Source: Beroe ovata
Lineage: Eukaryota; Ctenophora; Nuda; Beroida; Beroidae
DNA length: 58,304 bases
Assembly (NCBI GenBank): GCA_946803715.1
Contig: CAMPET010000041.1
Span: 343,739-402,042 of the forward strand
Direction: 5' to 3'
Part shown: in pieces, positions 9,732 through 23,700 of the stretch
How the letters are laid out: the number at the start of each line of letters is the position of its first letter
Position numbering within the stretch: the first letter of the stretch is position 1
Made by a program: the position numbers and the translations under genes
Notes under the pieces: model-generated
The model's input: the letters and a program-made list of their open reading frames with translations, nothing else
Database searches by the model: none
Told to the model about the DNA's origin: nothing

Positions 9732-10945
9732 ATGCCAATATCGGTTTACTTTGACATCACTATTGCCGAGAAAAACATAGGTCGGATAATCATGGAGCTG
9801 AGAGACGATGTTGTTCCGAAAACTGCCGAGAATTTCAGGTGAGTATTACGGACAGCTAAGTCGGATATTTTCAACAATTTCATTCTCAATTATGAGTTTA
9901 TTGATGATATCGGTTTTCTCCGATGATATTGATAATTCCAAATTTATTTCAGAGCGCTCTGTACTGGAGAGAAAGGTTTTGGGTTTAAAGGATCAAAATT
10001 CCATCGGGTTATCCCAGGATTTATGTGCCAGGTATATTATCTAACTCTTGAGGATATCTTAAAGTTGAAATGCAGGGGTAACACTAGCTTTCGTTCCTAA
10101 TTTCGTCAAATTTGGCAAGTCGTTCTGCAAAAAATTGTGATTGAGTGGTCGAGATCAACTTTGATTTGACTTCCAATTATAAATTGTCGCCTTTTAATCT
10201 GACAGGATAACTGAGGCGATGTTTCGCTGATGCTGTTGTGTAAGTGTTGCACGATCTTTCCTTGTGTTTGAAATAAGCATACTTTCCTCGCTTCCCTAAC
10301 AATTTCCATCACTAATCAGCATGCAGTCTGATTAAATGCAAACTTTTCTCGAAACATCTTCAGTGCTTTTCTACTAACTAAAATTTGAGGAAGCTGTTGA
10401 AGCTGTAATCTAACCACTGTAAATTTACCACTGTGAACTCACTACTGTAAATTTACCACTGTAAACTCACCACTGTAAACTCCCCGTGTTTACAGGGCGG
10501 TGACTTCACGGCAGGTAACGGGACCGGTGGAAAGTCGGTGTACGGTTCCAAATTCCCCGATGAGAACTTCACACTGAAACACACGGGCGAGGGAGTGTTG
10601 AGCATGGCAAACGCCGGCCCTAACACCAACGGCTCCCAATTCTTCTTGTGCACCGCGAAAACAGCCTGGCTCGACGGTTAGTGTCTTTGTACTTGAATTT
10701 TATATGGTCGTCCATGATTGATGTGCTGATTCTACTTTGGATGGTGTTTGACCGATTGTTGACTGGTTCTCTGTATTGAAATTGTCTAGAGAACCTAACC
10801 TTAATCCGATCGGCTAGGTAAGCACGTCGTGTTCGGCAAAGTAACCGACGGTTACGACGAAGTTGTGAAGAAAATAGAGAAAGTCGGATCACAGAGTGGG
10901 AAAACGTCGAAACCTGTCGTGATATCCGATTGCGGAGTGCTCTGA
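9732..10945 (+). CDS. PPIA: Peptidyl-prolyl cis-trans isomerase, cyclophilin A type
   Basis: Cytosolic single-domain cyclophilin that isomerises X-Pro bonds. Exons are 9732-9838, 9953-10031, 10496-10676 and 10818-10945. Phases agree, giving 164 residues (human PPIA has 165). The catalytic and cyclosporin-binding residues are all visible: [15 protein letters not shown] (His, Arg, Phe, Met, Gln), [11 protein letters not shown] (Asn, Ala, Phe), and W-L-D-G-K-H-V-V-F with Trp, Leu and His. There is no signal peptide or extra domain, so a cytosolic form is expected. The symbol is by similarity; the exact orthology among small cyclophilins cannot be settled here. The third acceptor follows a run of short CCACTGTAAA repeats. 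Confidence 0.95.
10405..10486. repeat. CCACTGTAAA short tandem repeats before cyclophilin exon 3
   Basis: Five to six degenerate copies of an 11-16 bp unit (CCACTGTAAATTTA / CACTGTAAACTC), ending about 10 nt before the exon-3 acceptor. Confidence 0.7.
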
Positions 10946-12870
10946 GTCCATTATTAAAATATTGAAAGTGAGCTGTTGCTCAACTTGAGTCTGGACCGTT
11001 GTTGGTTTATCATTATCATATGCTGAACTTATATTAGCTATTATATTGTTTGTTTAATCTTTAATGAAATTTACAATTATATAGTCTCTGCTCTTGCAGG
11101 AATTTGAACAAAGGTTAAATGAGTCTTCTGTCACATTATGTGTTTGAGTTTTAAGCTCCCGAAATGAGTTTTGTGTCTCCCTTTTCATTGATGAAATGTT
11201 CGAAATTCCCAGGCACTCCATACCACGTGATGGGCTTGACTGGCATGCAATCGATCAAATCTACTCAGTACTCATGCTATGTGGCGGCTACACGCGCGCT
11301 AATCTGCGCCGACTTTGAAACAAATTTGTCACCGTGCCGTACGTTTACGCGTCGCGCGCGCGGTGTTGTCTTGTGTGACACTGTGACACCGTAGTGTGCC
11401 GAATCCGGATAGCGGTGATTTGAAATGAGTATAGGTAACTTGGAGTACCAACAGTGCATGAGACACTCTTGCAGCAGAAGACATCATTCTCTCCTGAAAT
11501 GTTAGAGCATACAGGAGGTATGCTTGAGGAAAATTACTGTTATCTAATTGCCATTAATTAGCTGTGGGTCCGGCTAATCTTCAAGTTCGCAAGCATCAAT
11601 GTACGGACAATCAGACAAATGTCTACAGACGAATCTCCTCAGCTCTCTCAGTTTATGACGGATTACCTTGGAAAATCATGGCCACCATCCTTCTTCCTCT
11701 TATTGAACTGGATTGAAATTCTCTCTTCTTACATAGATGTGGCTTTGTTCGTATATGAATATGTATTATCTGTTTGTGTACGCATTTCTGAGAATTTGGA
11801 TTGTGTATTTGATTTTGATGCTGACCTAGAATATCGTACCAAGATCTATACCAAAATCGATGCGAATTGCGATTCACGACCAAATACTTGCTACTCCTAA
11901 ATTACAGCTAACCATTCTTTCGTGTGAAATAATTATCAGTATTAACAGATCATTATGTTGCTCCACCAGTATAATATATGTCGCTTCGAAATAGGCACCC
12001 ACATAAAATGTAGGTATGTATTTCAATTTGAAATTTTTATCTTTTGGAGTTAAAGGCTTACACTATTACAGAAATAATGATCTAATTCATTCACAGTTAC
12101 CTACTAGCCCAAACTGTTATATGCTCACCGCCATATGCTTACCACGATCTTAAAGATCCACATATTGAGTAGCTATGCCTGAAGTGCATGGAATTTGTAT
12201 GACCTATTATATCAGAATTTTCGGAAGAATTTCGCAAAACAGTGCTCGACTTCGTTCAGGGCCCTGATGATTGGTTCTATCAGTACCATGAAACCCGAGT
12301 TGGAAAACTAGTTCTTGTCATTACTGCTTCCATATGACCAACCCACGAGAAATTACATCATCACTCATACTAGTACTTTATTATTATTCTATCAATATAG
12401 AAAATATATGAAGTTTTGCTTCGTGATATCAAGATAATAATACTCATTGTTTGAATTCGATGTCTCCGCTGAGAAACTAACTGGAAATAACTTTGCAACG
12501 TGAAATTGTAGCTTTAGTAACGCTCGCTTTTAACAATGGTCGTAAGGCTTTTATGCGTGTTTTCCTTTCTTATAACACAGATCTTTTGTTTTAGAGCTAC
12601 CATAGCACGTTATTAGATCAACAACACAAACAACCTCGTACGCGTGTATATATCATCATTGAGATAAACTGCTGCTTTCTCAATACTGGCATTGTTCTTC
12701 CTACACCAATTGATCAAATTCTGTTGTACACATTTCTGCTGTGTTTCGTAGCGAAAGCGCCACACATTCAATTGTTGCCAGCTTTATCGGGCTCTTCAAT
12801 TATTGTAGCTGAGTGCTGACTCTTGGGGATCCATATCAGCATATTGTAATTTGTCATCTCTCAATAATGA
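10946..12870. other. Intergenic DNA, no gene recognised
   Basis: Short frames only, none with recognisable similarity or splice continuity. A GC-rich patch (11,290-11,390) with CGCGCGC runs resembles fragments of the foldback elements elsewhere in the window. Confidence 0.45.
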
Positions 12871-13323
12871 TACAGGGTGTGCCCAAAAAGTGGACAAAAG
12901 TAAACGTCCATATCGCAGCTTCTGTTCGGAGTTTCCGGATGAAATTAATTAGGTATCAGCAATAAGTTTTCCGATACTCAAGTCCGATACTCAGAAACTG
13001 CCCGAGTAATCATCAAAAAACTGACTTTTCAGTTTTTCTTCATTTCTAACGCTGTCTATGACTCCGGTCGTGTTAAGAGTCTAACAGTAAAATTTGCATC
13101 GTAGATAGACATCACTCAACAATCAAAAATTCGATTCACACATCAAAAATTTCGAGTATCTAACTGAAAAATGACGGAGGAATTGGCAGAAAACAACAGA
13201 ACTTCTTTTGTCAACTTCATTCATAAACAAAAAACGTCGGAAATGTGTCAGTTTTTGGTGAGCACACAGATAAAGATGTTTACTATTGTCCACTTATTTT
13301 TGAGTTTTGACACACTCCCTGTA
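12871..13323. mobile_element. Mariner-like MITE (non-autonomous)
   Basis: The left end TACAGGGTGTGCCCAAAAAG...TGGACAAAAGTAAAC is matched by the reverse complement of the right end (GTTTACTATTGTCCACTTAT...CACTCCCTGTA). The ends are flanked by TA dinucleotides, the hallmark target of Tc1/mariner transposons. CAGGGTGT-type ends are typical of that group. The 450-bp interior has no transposase frame. Confidence 0.75.
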
Positions 13324-14055
13324 TATTTCCGTGGTTGAGACAAGGTAATTTTATAGTAGTGTGGTATAAGATTGCTCAATGCACGTTTTCTCTTATATCT
13401 GCAATTGATTAGACTTATGATGATTAAGGGATATTTTTTGTGTTCCGTTTATGACCTGCTTCAACCACCAATTCTCCTTACTTACTCATCATTCAACTTA
13501 TCCACGGCACTCGAGGGTGACATAACTAATACCATAGCACGTTGTAGCGCTGTACACGTGAGCATATCACGTGACCCACGATCCACGTGCCCTCTACTCA
13601 ATCGAAGGGCGTGATGCTGACTCATCACTGAAACTCAATACTATATAAATCATAGAGGATCACTATTATATTAATCTAATTTCCTAATACCGCTCTTTCC
13701 GGAAATCGCATATACAAAGTTAGGTATTCAGGTGAAAATTCATCAGTCCCAATTTGTACCTAACGGCATTAAGTTCAGGACAATTTCATTTCACGATCTT
13801 CATTTGTTCGCGGTTTCCTTACTTGGAGTTGAATGCAGCTTAAACATAGATTATCGCTCGTTTTTGATCTGATGTGATTTCTGATACAAGTTCGATAATC
13901 TATTATTTGCAAAATCTCCAGCTCAATGTTCTATACGTAGTTTTTGAGATTCAGAGCGATGAGTGGAATCATGTATCGTATGAATAGTTTCAACATGTAC
14001 GTTACCGTTACGCCTTCTCACGTCCAATAACTTGCGTCATCATTGATACACCATT

Positions 14056-14250
14056 GTGCGACATGACATAGGGATCTATGACATATCTATCTATGACAAA
14101 TCTATCTATGACAAATCTATCTATGACATATCTATCTATGACAAATCTACCTATGACATATCTATCTATGACATAGGTATCTATGACATATCTATCTATG
14201 ACATATCTATCTATGACATAGGTATCTATGACATATCTATCTATGGCTGA
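14056..14250. repeat. 15-bp tandem satellite (CTATGACATATCTAT)n
   Basis: About 13 copies of a 15-bp unit with AAATCT, ATATCT and AGGTAT variants. It stays open in one forward frame as an YDISI-like pentapeptide repeat only because 15 is a multiple of three. It is not treated as a gene. Confidence 0.85.
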
Positions 14251-14917
14251 TGGAATTACGCGGTCGTGAGCATATATGACGTATCTGTGTAATGTATATT
14301 ATAGATAAGTAACAATAAATGACTATGACTGATTCATAGGTACGGATCGCTATTTCATGAATATCATTCCATGCGATATTATTAACACGTCTTGTAATTA
14401 TTGCATCATTTTACTGTCTCATTTTAAAATCACTTATTAACATGCATGTAATTCTTGCCAGAAGCTAGCGAAACTCAAATTTTGCTTTCCTTGAACAACT
14501 TTGTCTCTTTGCCATGTAAGTTACGTCGTTTCTAATCTCCGGTTGATACAAAGCTATTACTTCTACAGTTTGTGATGTCATCGAAAGGACGGATATTGGA
14601 CATGAATAATGGACACGGGAATATTGTGCTTCTGTTCAAAAACCTGGCGGTGATTGTGTGCTAGGACCATCGTATCCTTTTGAATATTCACTGCAAATTC
14701 AGGGATTATTCAAACAATGCACCCACATGTCACATTACATAAAGCACACGCTAAACACAAACTTATCTTCATTTTTATCCGATTTTAGGGAGTTTTCACG
14801 ATATGTGCTATGGCTAATGTACGACTTAATAAGATTTAAAATTTATCTTATTCTATATCTCGGTTATGAATATATTATAGGCAAGGTTACCATTGAACAA
14901 GCAACCACAATGGTAAC

Positions 14918-14996
14918 CATGTTGTCATGGTAACCGTGTTGTCATGGTAACTGTGTTGTCATGGTAACTGTGTTGTCATGGTAACAATGTTGTCAT
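14918..14996. repeat. 17-bp tandem repeat (TGTTGTCATGGTAACTG)n
   Basis: About 4.5 copies ending roughly 10 nt before the first recognised exon of the adhesion GPCR. GGTTACCAT/ATGGTAACC half-palindromes precede it. Confidence 0.85.
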
Positions 14997-15006
14997 ATTT
15001 CTACAG

Positions 15007-15464
15007 AACCGTGCAGTGCGAAGTACAGATATGTCGTGGTCAGTCCTGGACAAGACGTGGGCATGCAGTTTACTCTACCGGAGAATTCGACATTCACCAA
15101 CATTACATGGTCAGTAGAAACTGAACATCTGTCACCTGTCTCAATGAATCACCCTCAATTGTGACACATGAAGACTTGACACCTCACACCATACTTGTGA
15201 CACTTCACTTGTGAGTTGTGACACTTCACTTGTGAGTTGTGACACTTCACTCACACGAAGACTTGACACCTCTCTTGTTACACCACCCCAGGATAAACAT
15301 GGAGGGCGTGGCAGGAAGTGGTAGGGGCTCATTGAGTGTCTCAGAGGATGGAGTTTACAGCTACGAATTGAGTGTTACGGGAGTTATCGATGCGGGTTCC
15401 TATGTTATGTATCACGAAACACACGATGTGACGACATCCTGTTCAACAAAGCTAGTAGTAGCGG
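15007..15464 (+). other. Ig-like N-terminal region of the adhesion GPCR
   Basis: Two exons encode about 92 residues with a Cys near the start, a Trp at the exon junction (NITW) and DAGSYVMYH followed by a Cys, reminiscent of the D-x-G-x-Y-x-C end of an Ig fold, although the position after Tyr is not Cys. The assignment is tentative. An N-linked site (NST, NIT) fits an extracellular location. Confidence 0.45.
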
Positions 15465-18400
15465 GTGAGTGTGCCCAGGATGTGACTAGGTGGCTGTTAA
15501 AATATGGTGTCCTAATAGTGTTCTTATCAAGATTTGATGGCAATCATTTCAAAAATAAATCTCTTCAGTCCTCGAAAACTTTGGCATTTGGAAGAACCTT
15601 CATCTCTTCAATGTTTCCTTCACCGATATGACTGAAATATCAACTCACTTTGAAGAAGTGGAAGCAGAAATAACACTGAAGCTTACCTCTGATGATGATT
15701 CAGGTGAGATTTGTTAATTGCTTCTTCATTATTCTATCGAGTTATTATTCATCGATCAACATTATAATAGAAGTTTATGATGATAAAAAAGTATTTTCTC
15801 ATGATGCGATCTTTTCCATCAGAATGCTCCTCGGTGACGGATGCTTCCATTGGTGGCACCGAAGTTAATTCTATCGAGTTTTACTACATTTCAAATTGTA
15901 CAACTGCAGTTTCGGCAGAATTCGTCGTAAATTCCATTGCATCAGATTCATATTGGAGAATAGAGTACGATTTAACAGGTGACAGTGATAATGGACATTT
16001 GACATATGGTCAAATATCATGGTCACAAAGGCCACAGTTTCCATTATATCTTACTAGAAAACCCGTCGGTTGGATCCGATGCTACGAATGGGATGTGAAG
16101 ACTGGAGTTGAAAATGATATGAACGTTTGCACTACTGCACAATGCACTTTCAATTTCGCAATTTTTCCCTCATCATTTTCATCAATTTTAATAAGAAAAG
16201 AATGGACAATAACCCTTAATACACAGACAGAGTCGCCACAAATTGTTGTCAACAGAAAGTTGTGTCAGGCAGATCACAGATGTGATGTCAGGCAGATCAC
16301 AGATGTGATGTATTGTAGAGAGAAGCGTCCAAAGTGAGAGAATTGTGAAGAGAGAGTGGTGNTGACAATCATCCCTTATCATACAGCTCCTTCTTTTCAT
16401 ACAGCTCCTTCTTGTTCTTAGAAGAGCTCCCTCTTGTTATTAGAAGAGATTTTTCTACTAATTCAGTGTGTATTTCTATAAAAACACCTCACCAGAGACA
16501 ACCAATGCTTCAGCTTACTCGAGGATGGCCATCAGGGAAATAAAAGCTCCTGTACCGCACCCACCGTACACAGTGTGCCTGTACAGTAGCGGGTCCGGAA
16601 TATTTGAATATAGTGGAGATAAGGGTTATGGCACAATAATATCCAAAACGGGAAACTTCTGCTTTTTGAGGACGGACCTTAAAGTTATGGTTAGTTGTTG
16701 TAGAAACACAAACATACGTCATACACACACACATATATGTCATACACACACACATACGTCATACACACACACACACACACACACACANTACACGTCACAC
16801 ACACACACAGACACACACATACACACACCCACCCACACACACATTTTATAGATTTTCCCCAAAACCAAATAAGATTTGGTTTTGGGGAAACACACAGTAC
16901 ACACACACAGACAGACACACAGACTGACACATACACATACAATACACATACAATACACATACAATACACAGACAGATACAGAAATCCCAGAAATTCACAC
17001 TCAATGATGGTTTCACCCATTCTAGTGGTATCACTACGAAGGTGGTATCTTCACACGTGAATCGGATTACAGTTCTGTGTCATTCGACTATTTCGAATAC
17101 CTCTCGATATCTGATGGCATAATGAAGAATATCATTGTCTACAACAAGGTAAAAATTAGGTTTTCGGTCTTCCCATCATGGAACAATGAACTTAACCTCA
17201 ATTGAATAGATGGTGGTTTAGACCTTGTCGTTATCCCCACGGTGTTAAAGTACCCCTTTGCTGGAGAGTTTTCCATAACCTTGCCCGTTGCCGAAACATT
17301 CCGAAATAAGGGATGAATAAAAAGGGATGAAGGGCGAGTATTGGCTCCAAACAGCAACAACCCCANCCCCCCCCCCCCCCTTTGCATGGCAGGAACTGAA
17401 ACCAGATGAAATGAAGACTTACTACATCACTGGTTGCGGCAATGCGGGGTTCTCGGGAGAGATATACTTTGACCACCACACCCTCCTCACAATGAACATG
17501 GAACTGACACAGGCTGTCGGAGAATATGCTGTAATGGAATCCATGTGCAAAGGTACTGCTCTTCGATTGGTACATGCTCATTGGTTTTGCCAATTATGAT
17601 TTTTGCAGTTGGGTCCCACATCCATCCAAGCTTCCTAAGGATTTTTTGGGCACTATGTAACAAGCTCAGAATACCTATAACCAGATAGTCTCTTTCTTTA
17701 CGTGTCCATATAACTATCTGAAAACTTGCAGAGGTTATTATTCCTACGTTGGCAACGAATCTGATCACAAGTTATATCTGTGACGATAGTTCGTATCGAA
17801 GCGACCACTGTGTCAATGGAAAAAACACATGCACTGAATCGAAAACAGAATGTGACTACTTCAAGTCAAGTAGGTTATTCTTGATATGCTAGCTACTACA
17901 GGCAACCACAAGCCTTCTTATCTGCGTTGCTATTCGCAACATCCCATTGTTGCTTCAGTCATGATCGGTCTACTTCAGACATTGTTGCTCTCGGAGAAAC
18001 AAATTCCTCCTGCCAGAGAGAATGGATTGTCAATGAATGGAACAACAAACTCGGAACTACTGCGATTGAAGCCGCTAATATCGGGTAGGTTCTAGGAATT
18101 GAATTTGAAAAACAGCTGTAGCTGTCCCAATTCCTTAACAGTGTTTTTCCTAAAATGGTCAACATTAATTCAAGTATCACCGTGAAGTGAATATTCATTT
18201 CCATAATGCTGAAATTACTGACTATATCATATTTTGATACCGACTGTATAGTGTATACTATTTTGTTGAAGTGTTCTTATTTTGAAAATCAAGTCAGAAC
18301 TAACCAATTCCTTATCAATGGGTAGGTCCTTTATGGAATGTAAGATATCTTCAATCCTCATCAGGTGATAATAATGAGATTTACCACAATGTAATAACCC

Positions 18401-20751
18401 AGGTGTTCGTCGGATGATGGGTGTTTAGAGGAGGTGTTACTGGAGCAAACAAACATGAAATCATGGATGAATGACCAGCCACTAACCTACGAAAATTGGG
18501 CTTCATCCCCGACAAACTTTGACACTTACCACGTGTACCTCCAAAAGTCAGGGAAGTGGGAGGCAAGGAGCGAAACAGGAGACTCTGACATCCCATTATG
18601 TCACTTTGACGGTAAAGTGCTCTCATTTTTCGGATGATACTGAATAGATTAGTGCCCCCACCATACACAATTACCAATTACTGAGTATCTATAGGAACCT
18701 TTGAAAGAAGGTTCTGGAAAAAATGTTTTAAGATTGTATACACACAGTACCTGTTCATATCTATAAAATCATTGCTGACACATTGCCAGGAGAGGATACC
18801 AGGGGTAAGGGACTCTCTAGTTTCACCGAGGAGAAGCACTCCCGTCTCCGGGTAAACAAGGCAAGCTCCATGTCGAGAGCAACAATCTGCTGGGCTGCCA
18901 CGGGCTCTGGGGTCCTCCTTCACTACACGGGAACTTCCTCCATAACGGGGAATGATCTGCTCATCAAGATGGGTAATTATTACTGATCTTTCCCCTCAAA
19001 CATAATAATCAATTTGATCAGTACGAGGATCTCTGCCCTGCAGCAGAGAGACCCTCTGCTGAGGCACTCGGGGAGGAGGTACGGGACTCGTATCCCGTCC
19101 CTGCCACGTGCAGCTAGGGTAGAGCTCCCACTGTGCCCTAGTGTGCCAATAACAAGAGATTCAGGATTGAGTAGGTTTATATACGACTCGGATTTGAGCT
19201 CACTCACGGTGAAAAATCCCTTCAGCGTTCAGTGAAACGACAGGAAATTTATATCTGACTGTCTTCATAGCCGGCTTCCCTGAGTATTTTGAACTGAATG
19301 AATCAGTACAGAACAATTACATGTGTCTAAGATGGGAGAAGCTAACAGGGAGAATAGATTTGGTGACATTCTCGGGGGGTTGGATGGCAGGGAAAAACTC
19401 ATGTAAGTGTTGAGATAATTTCACTTTTCAAATCGCCGCTCATGTTGACGCTATGATAAGATTGAAACTCATGATACAAATGACTTCAAAATTACTTGCC
19501 ACGAAATATTTGTATTGCAGATGCTGGAAGCAGAAAGGTAAAGCTCCCCAAATCTGGAATTATGCGAGTCGGATACTCAGCAACTCTCGGATCATCATGG
19601 TCCGGAAGCATCCACAACTTGGTGATCTGGGACTCCTTCTTCAACCCTCTCATCCTTCTGGAGACAACAGGACAGAGTATCTGCGAGGGGCGGAGCAAGT
19701 CCACAGCGTGGCTCACATTCGAGGAGATAATTGCGGGTTGTGCCGATTATCGGATGTATCAGCAATTATCGGTTTGCAACATTCCGGTCAGGAGAAAAAG
19801 ACAAGCGAGTGAACCTATCAGTCCAACACCAACCACCGAGACTTTTGCCATAACAATAGACTACAGCTCTTACTCAAGCGGTTCAAATGACGTTGACCGT
19901 TGGATTATAGCATCTCCAGGATCCGCTGTAAAAGTACATTTCCCCGAGGGTTCATTGTACAGTGTGAAACACATTTATGACAACCAAGGTAAGGGAGAAC
20001 TGATGGTGAATGATTGTTTCCATAGATTTTTGGGGGGTTTGCTATAGCTCAAAAAACATTAAAAACTTAGCTCAGGAATCGAAAATTAGGGCAAGCCATG
20101 GTTTTTTGGGCTACAAACCCGGTTTTTCTATGCGTTGTCACACAGACACACACACACACACACACACATACAGTATACACACACACAATCTTTTCAGGAA
20201 GTATACGACTTGCCCCTCTCTCAAGCCTGTGTGTAACTGGTCTATCTGACACCAAAAACTACATTGTATTTGTATCCGTGCAGAACTACTATCTCACACT
20301 TTTGAAAGTTGCTGGACAAACAAAGAGGGTAACACAACAAAACTCATGGTCCGATTTCGTAGATCAATCCGAGTTGCACATCATTTGAGTACAGTATGTC
20401 ATGCAATACGACACGTCAAGATAGTTGACACTCTTTGTTTCAGATTGAAGATGATTCGGGATTCCTACGTTTTGATGACATTTTCTCCACAGATGGGAAA
20501 GTTTGCTTTTCAAACGAACTCTCCCCTTCAGACTACTATCCTTATGATGGATTTATTTGGAGGATTGAATTCCGTGCACAGAATGACGGTAAAACTGTGC
20601 TCTGTGCAGCAGAGGATGAAGTCGTAGAGGAAAGGGGTACACTTACATGGCCAGTTACATTTGGAACAGAGACTGTCTACACCCAATGTGAGACTCCCAC
20701 ACACACACACACACACACTCACACACANNNNNNNNNNNNNNNNNCACACAA

Positions 20752-20787
<36 letters not shown>

Positions 20788-23700
20788 GATTGTTGCCATA
20801 GAAACCTACTGACAAGCTTTCATGTCCCGACAGGTCCATATGGGAAGTCTCCAGACCTCTACACAGAAATGGCATTGGCAGAGCGGGAGTGTACATCAGA
20901 TGGATGGGCTGTCTCCCAGACGGATAATTGTGCCACCAAATACACCATTAGTAATGAGGAAGCAGTCGAATACTTTGAAACAACCAATGTCACCAATGAA
21001 AACGTGGAAGAATTCACAGAGACAATCAATCAGGTGAGGATGATCGATCATCCAAAGTTCATATCAGGATGCAAAGATCAGTTCATATTAGGATGCAAAG
21101 ATCGGTTCATATTAGGATGTAAAGATCGGTTCATATAAGTTTGTCATCGAAACGGTTGCAAAACCTTGAGTTATTCAATCAGGTAGTCCAAGAGTCAGAT
21201 GAAATAACGGAAACGGAGCTGAGCACAACTTCGGATGCTTTGGAGAAACTTTCAACAAGCGAAGATGTGGAGATCAGTACTTCGACCGTGGAAAGTGTTG
21301 TTGAAGTAAGACACATTATAATATAGATTGATTGATCGATTGATTGATTGATTAAAGACAGGGGGACTAAACAGTAATTATGGCAGGTGGCAGATTCTAT
21401 AAACAAGAAAACTTCTCCCAAAACTATGAAACAACAAGAGGCGGAGACACAGGCAGCAACTAAGTGAGTTCATCATACCTCATTACAAGTTGATACTTAC
21501 CACATCACGGTATCTCAATACCGGGTTGTTATGGTAACCGTCATTTCAGGATCATTAATTCCGTGGCAACACTCGTGGCTAAAGTTGATCTATCTGGTAA
21601 CACCTCCACATACTCCTCAACTACGGAGACTCTCAGTGTAGCCGCAGTGAACCCCACTACATTTGATGGGGGAGAGCAAACAGATATAGTCGCACAATTT
21701 GAAGACGGGTTTGAAGGTTATCACATGATACATGCTGCAATGAATCTGCCAGGTCTGTTTATGCTACCTTGACAACTTCAAATATCGATTCTTGTCAGGA
21801 ACTCGCATCAACATCCAAACGTCAACAAATGACGCGACTGAGTTAGTCAGAGTGAGGAAGGGAACCATCACAATCACAAGGGATAAAGTAAAGGAGGGAC
21901 AAAATGTTTGGTTCACAAGCTACACCAGGGACAGCCCACTCTTTGCTTCAGAAACATCTTTCTCTGTCGACAGTCAGATCTTAGGAGCGGGTTTGTCATC
22001 CTGATGATTGAATACTGTGGGCAAATAGGGAAAGAAACGTATACCTGTAGCTGCAAGCATGAGGTATAAAAAGCAAGATGATTTTTTAAAGTTTTAAACT
22101 ACCTATACAATTTCACGTCAGGAATTGGTGAAGAGCCACAAGAGTTTGGAGAGGGAGAAGGTCTGCTCATGAAGCTCTACACAAATGGAAGTGCCGTAGA
22201 CAAAAATGCATACTGCCAGTTTTGGGATATGTCTGACACAGCAAATCCAGGTGCGTTTGTTTGATGAATAAGTTCCTTCTCGAAACTTAATTAGTTTCTG
22301 AATTCCGTCAAAATTTCAGGGAAGTTTCCATCACAGAAAGCGAGACATTTTCTAAAACACCTATCTTTCCTCCAGGCTGGAGTTCGAGGGGGATGGCTCT
22401 GTTAAGCAAAACTGACAGCTATATCCTATGCCAAACTTCACATTTAACAAACTTCGCAATTCTCATCAACCCAAGTAACACAATCGTAAGTATCAAAATT
22501 GTAAGCAGCTATCGAAAATATCAAAATCGCAAGCGGCTATCGTAAGCAGCTAGTCATTGATTGACCTATAATTAACTACGTAATGACTTAGTTGAACACT
22601 GTTTTGGCGAGATTTTTCTACTAATCCAGTTCGTAATGACTTAGAAATAAAGTGCGTATTTCAGTTCAGTGGCACGCAGCTTAAGGTTTTGGAGTGGATC
22701 ACGATATTAGGATGTGTACTTTCGATAGTTGGCTTAGCATTTACCATCGTGGGACTTGCTGCCTTCAAGTAAGCAGTCGCTTCTAAAAAACAAGTGCTGC
22801 TTCTCTTTCAGACAATGAGCATTCCCATCCTTATCAATCACTGTTCCACAGGCAGATACGATCTGTTTTGACCAACAGGGTTCACATTGGACTTTCGACT
22901 TCCCTTCTTGTCGCTTATCTGTTCTTGCTTATAGGAGCTGAGCAGACGACAAACATAGGTATGGTATTCTAACTGCTTTCTGAAGTTTGTCTACCCTTAC
23001 AACGTTAGCGTTTATTTGCTACATTCGAGGTACCTAATTGAGCCAAATATTTTTCAGGAGTATGCTACTTCTTCTCGATAATGATCCACTTTTCCTTCCT
23101 GAACGCTTTCTGTTGGATGCTATGTGAGGCAGTGAACTTGTACTTGAGGATTGTCGTGGTATTCGATAGCCATTCCCATCTCTTCCTAAAATTCTCCTTA
23201 TTTTCATTTGGTAAGACTTGAATGAGCATATTGGATTGTATCATGGTTTTGAGTCAGTGACAGTGGTCACGTTAAATAGCCGAATCTTGTTCCAAACAAC
23301 AAAACCTCCTCAGTGGTTCCCTTCGCTATAGTGCTTATAACTGTTATTGTTGAATTTTCTGGGGATAACGGTGCCTACCTGATGACTGAGGCTGCCAGTG
23401 GGCGAACCACATAGTAAGATGAATATTATTCTTGGTTCCCATAAAAACTAAATGTAATAACAACCGACTTCCTCCCTTTATTCTCTATTTCTCCATCAGT
23501 TGTTGGCTTGACTATAAGGCAAGGATGGCTGCATTCATGCTCCCTCTTATCATCATTCTGCTGATAAACTTCGTCGTTTTTATCATGGTCATGAGGGTCC
23601 TATTTGCTAGCAAGAAGAGTGTGACAGCTCTTGCGGAGGATAACAAGTGAGACTATAATGCTACGAAAATGGAATTAACAACTCGATATTCTTATCAAAG

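Noticed and set aside
14056-14250. Pentapeptide-repeat protein
   Set aside because: Open only because a 15-bp satellite is a multiple of three; no promoter, splice or similarity evidence.
17886-18095. Alternative frame of the GPCR exon near 18,000
   Set aside because: An earlier acceptor gives an open but Leu-rich frame without similarity. The acceptor at 17978 gives the lectin-like sequence and the phase needed by the next exon.
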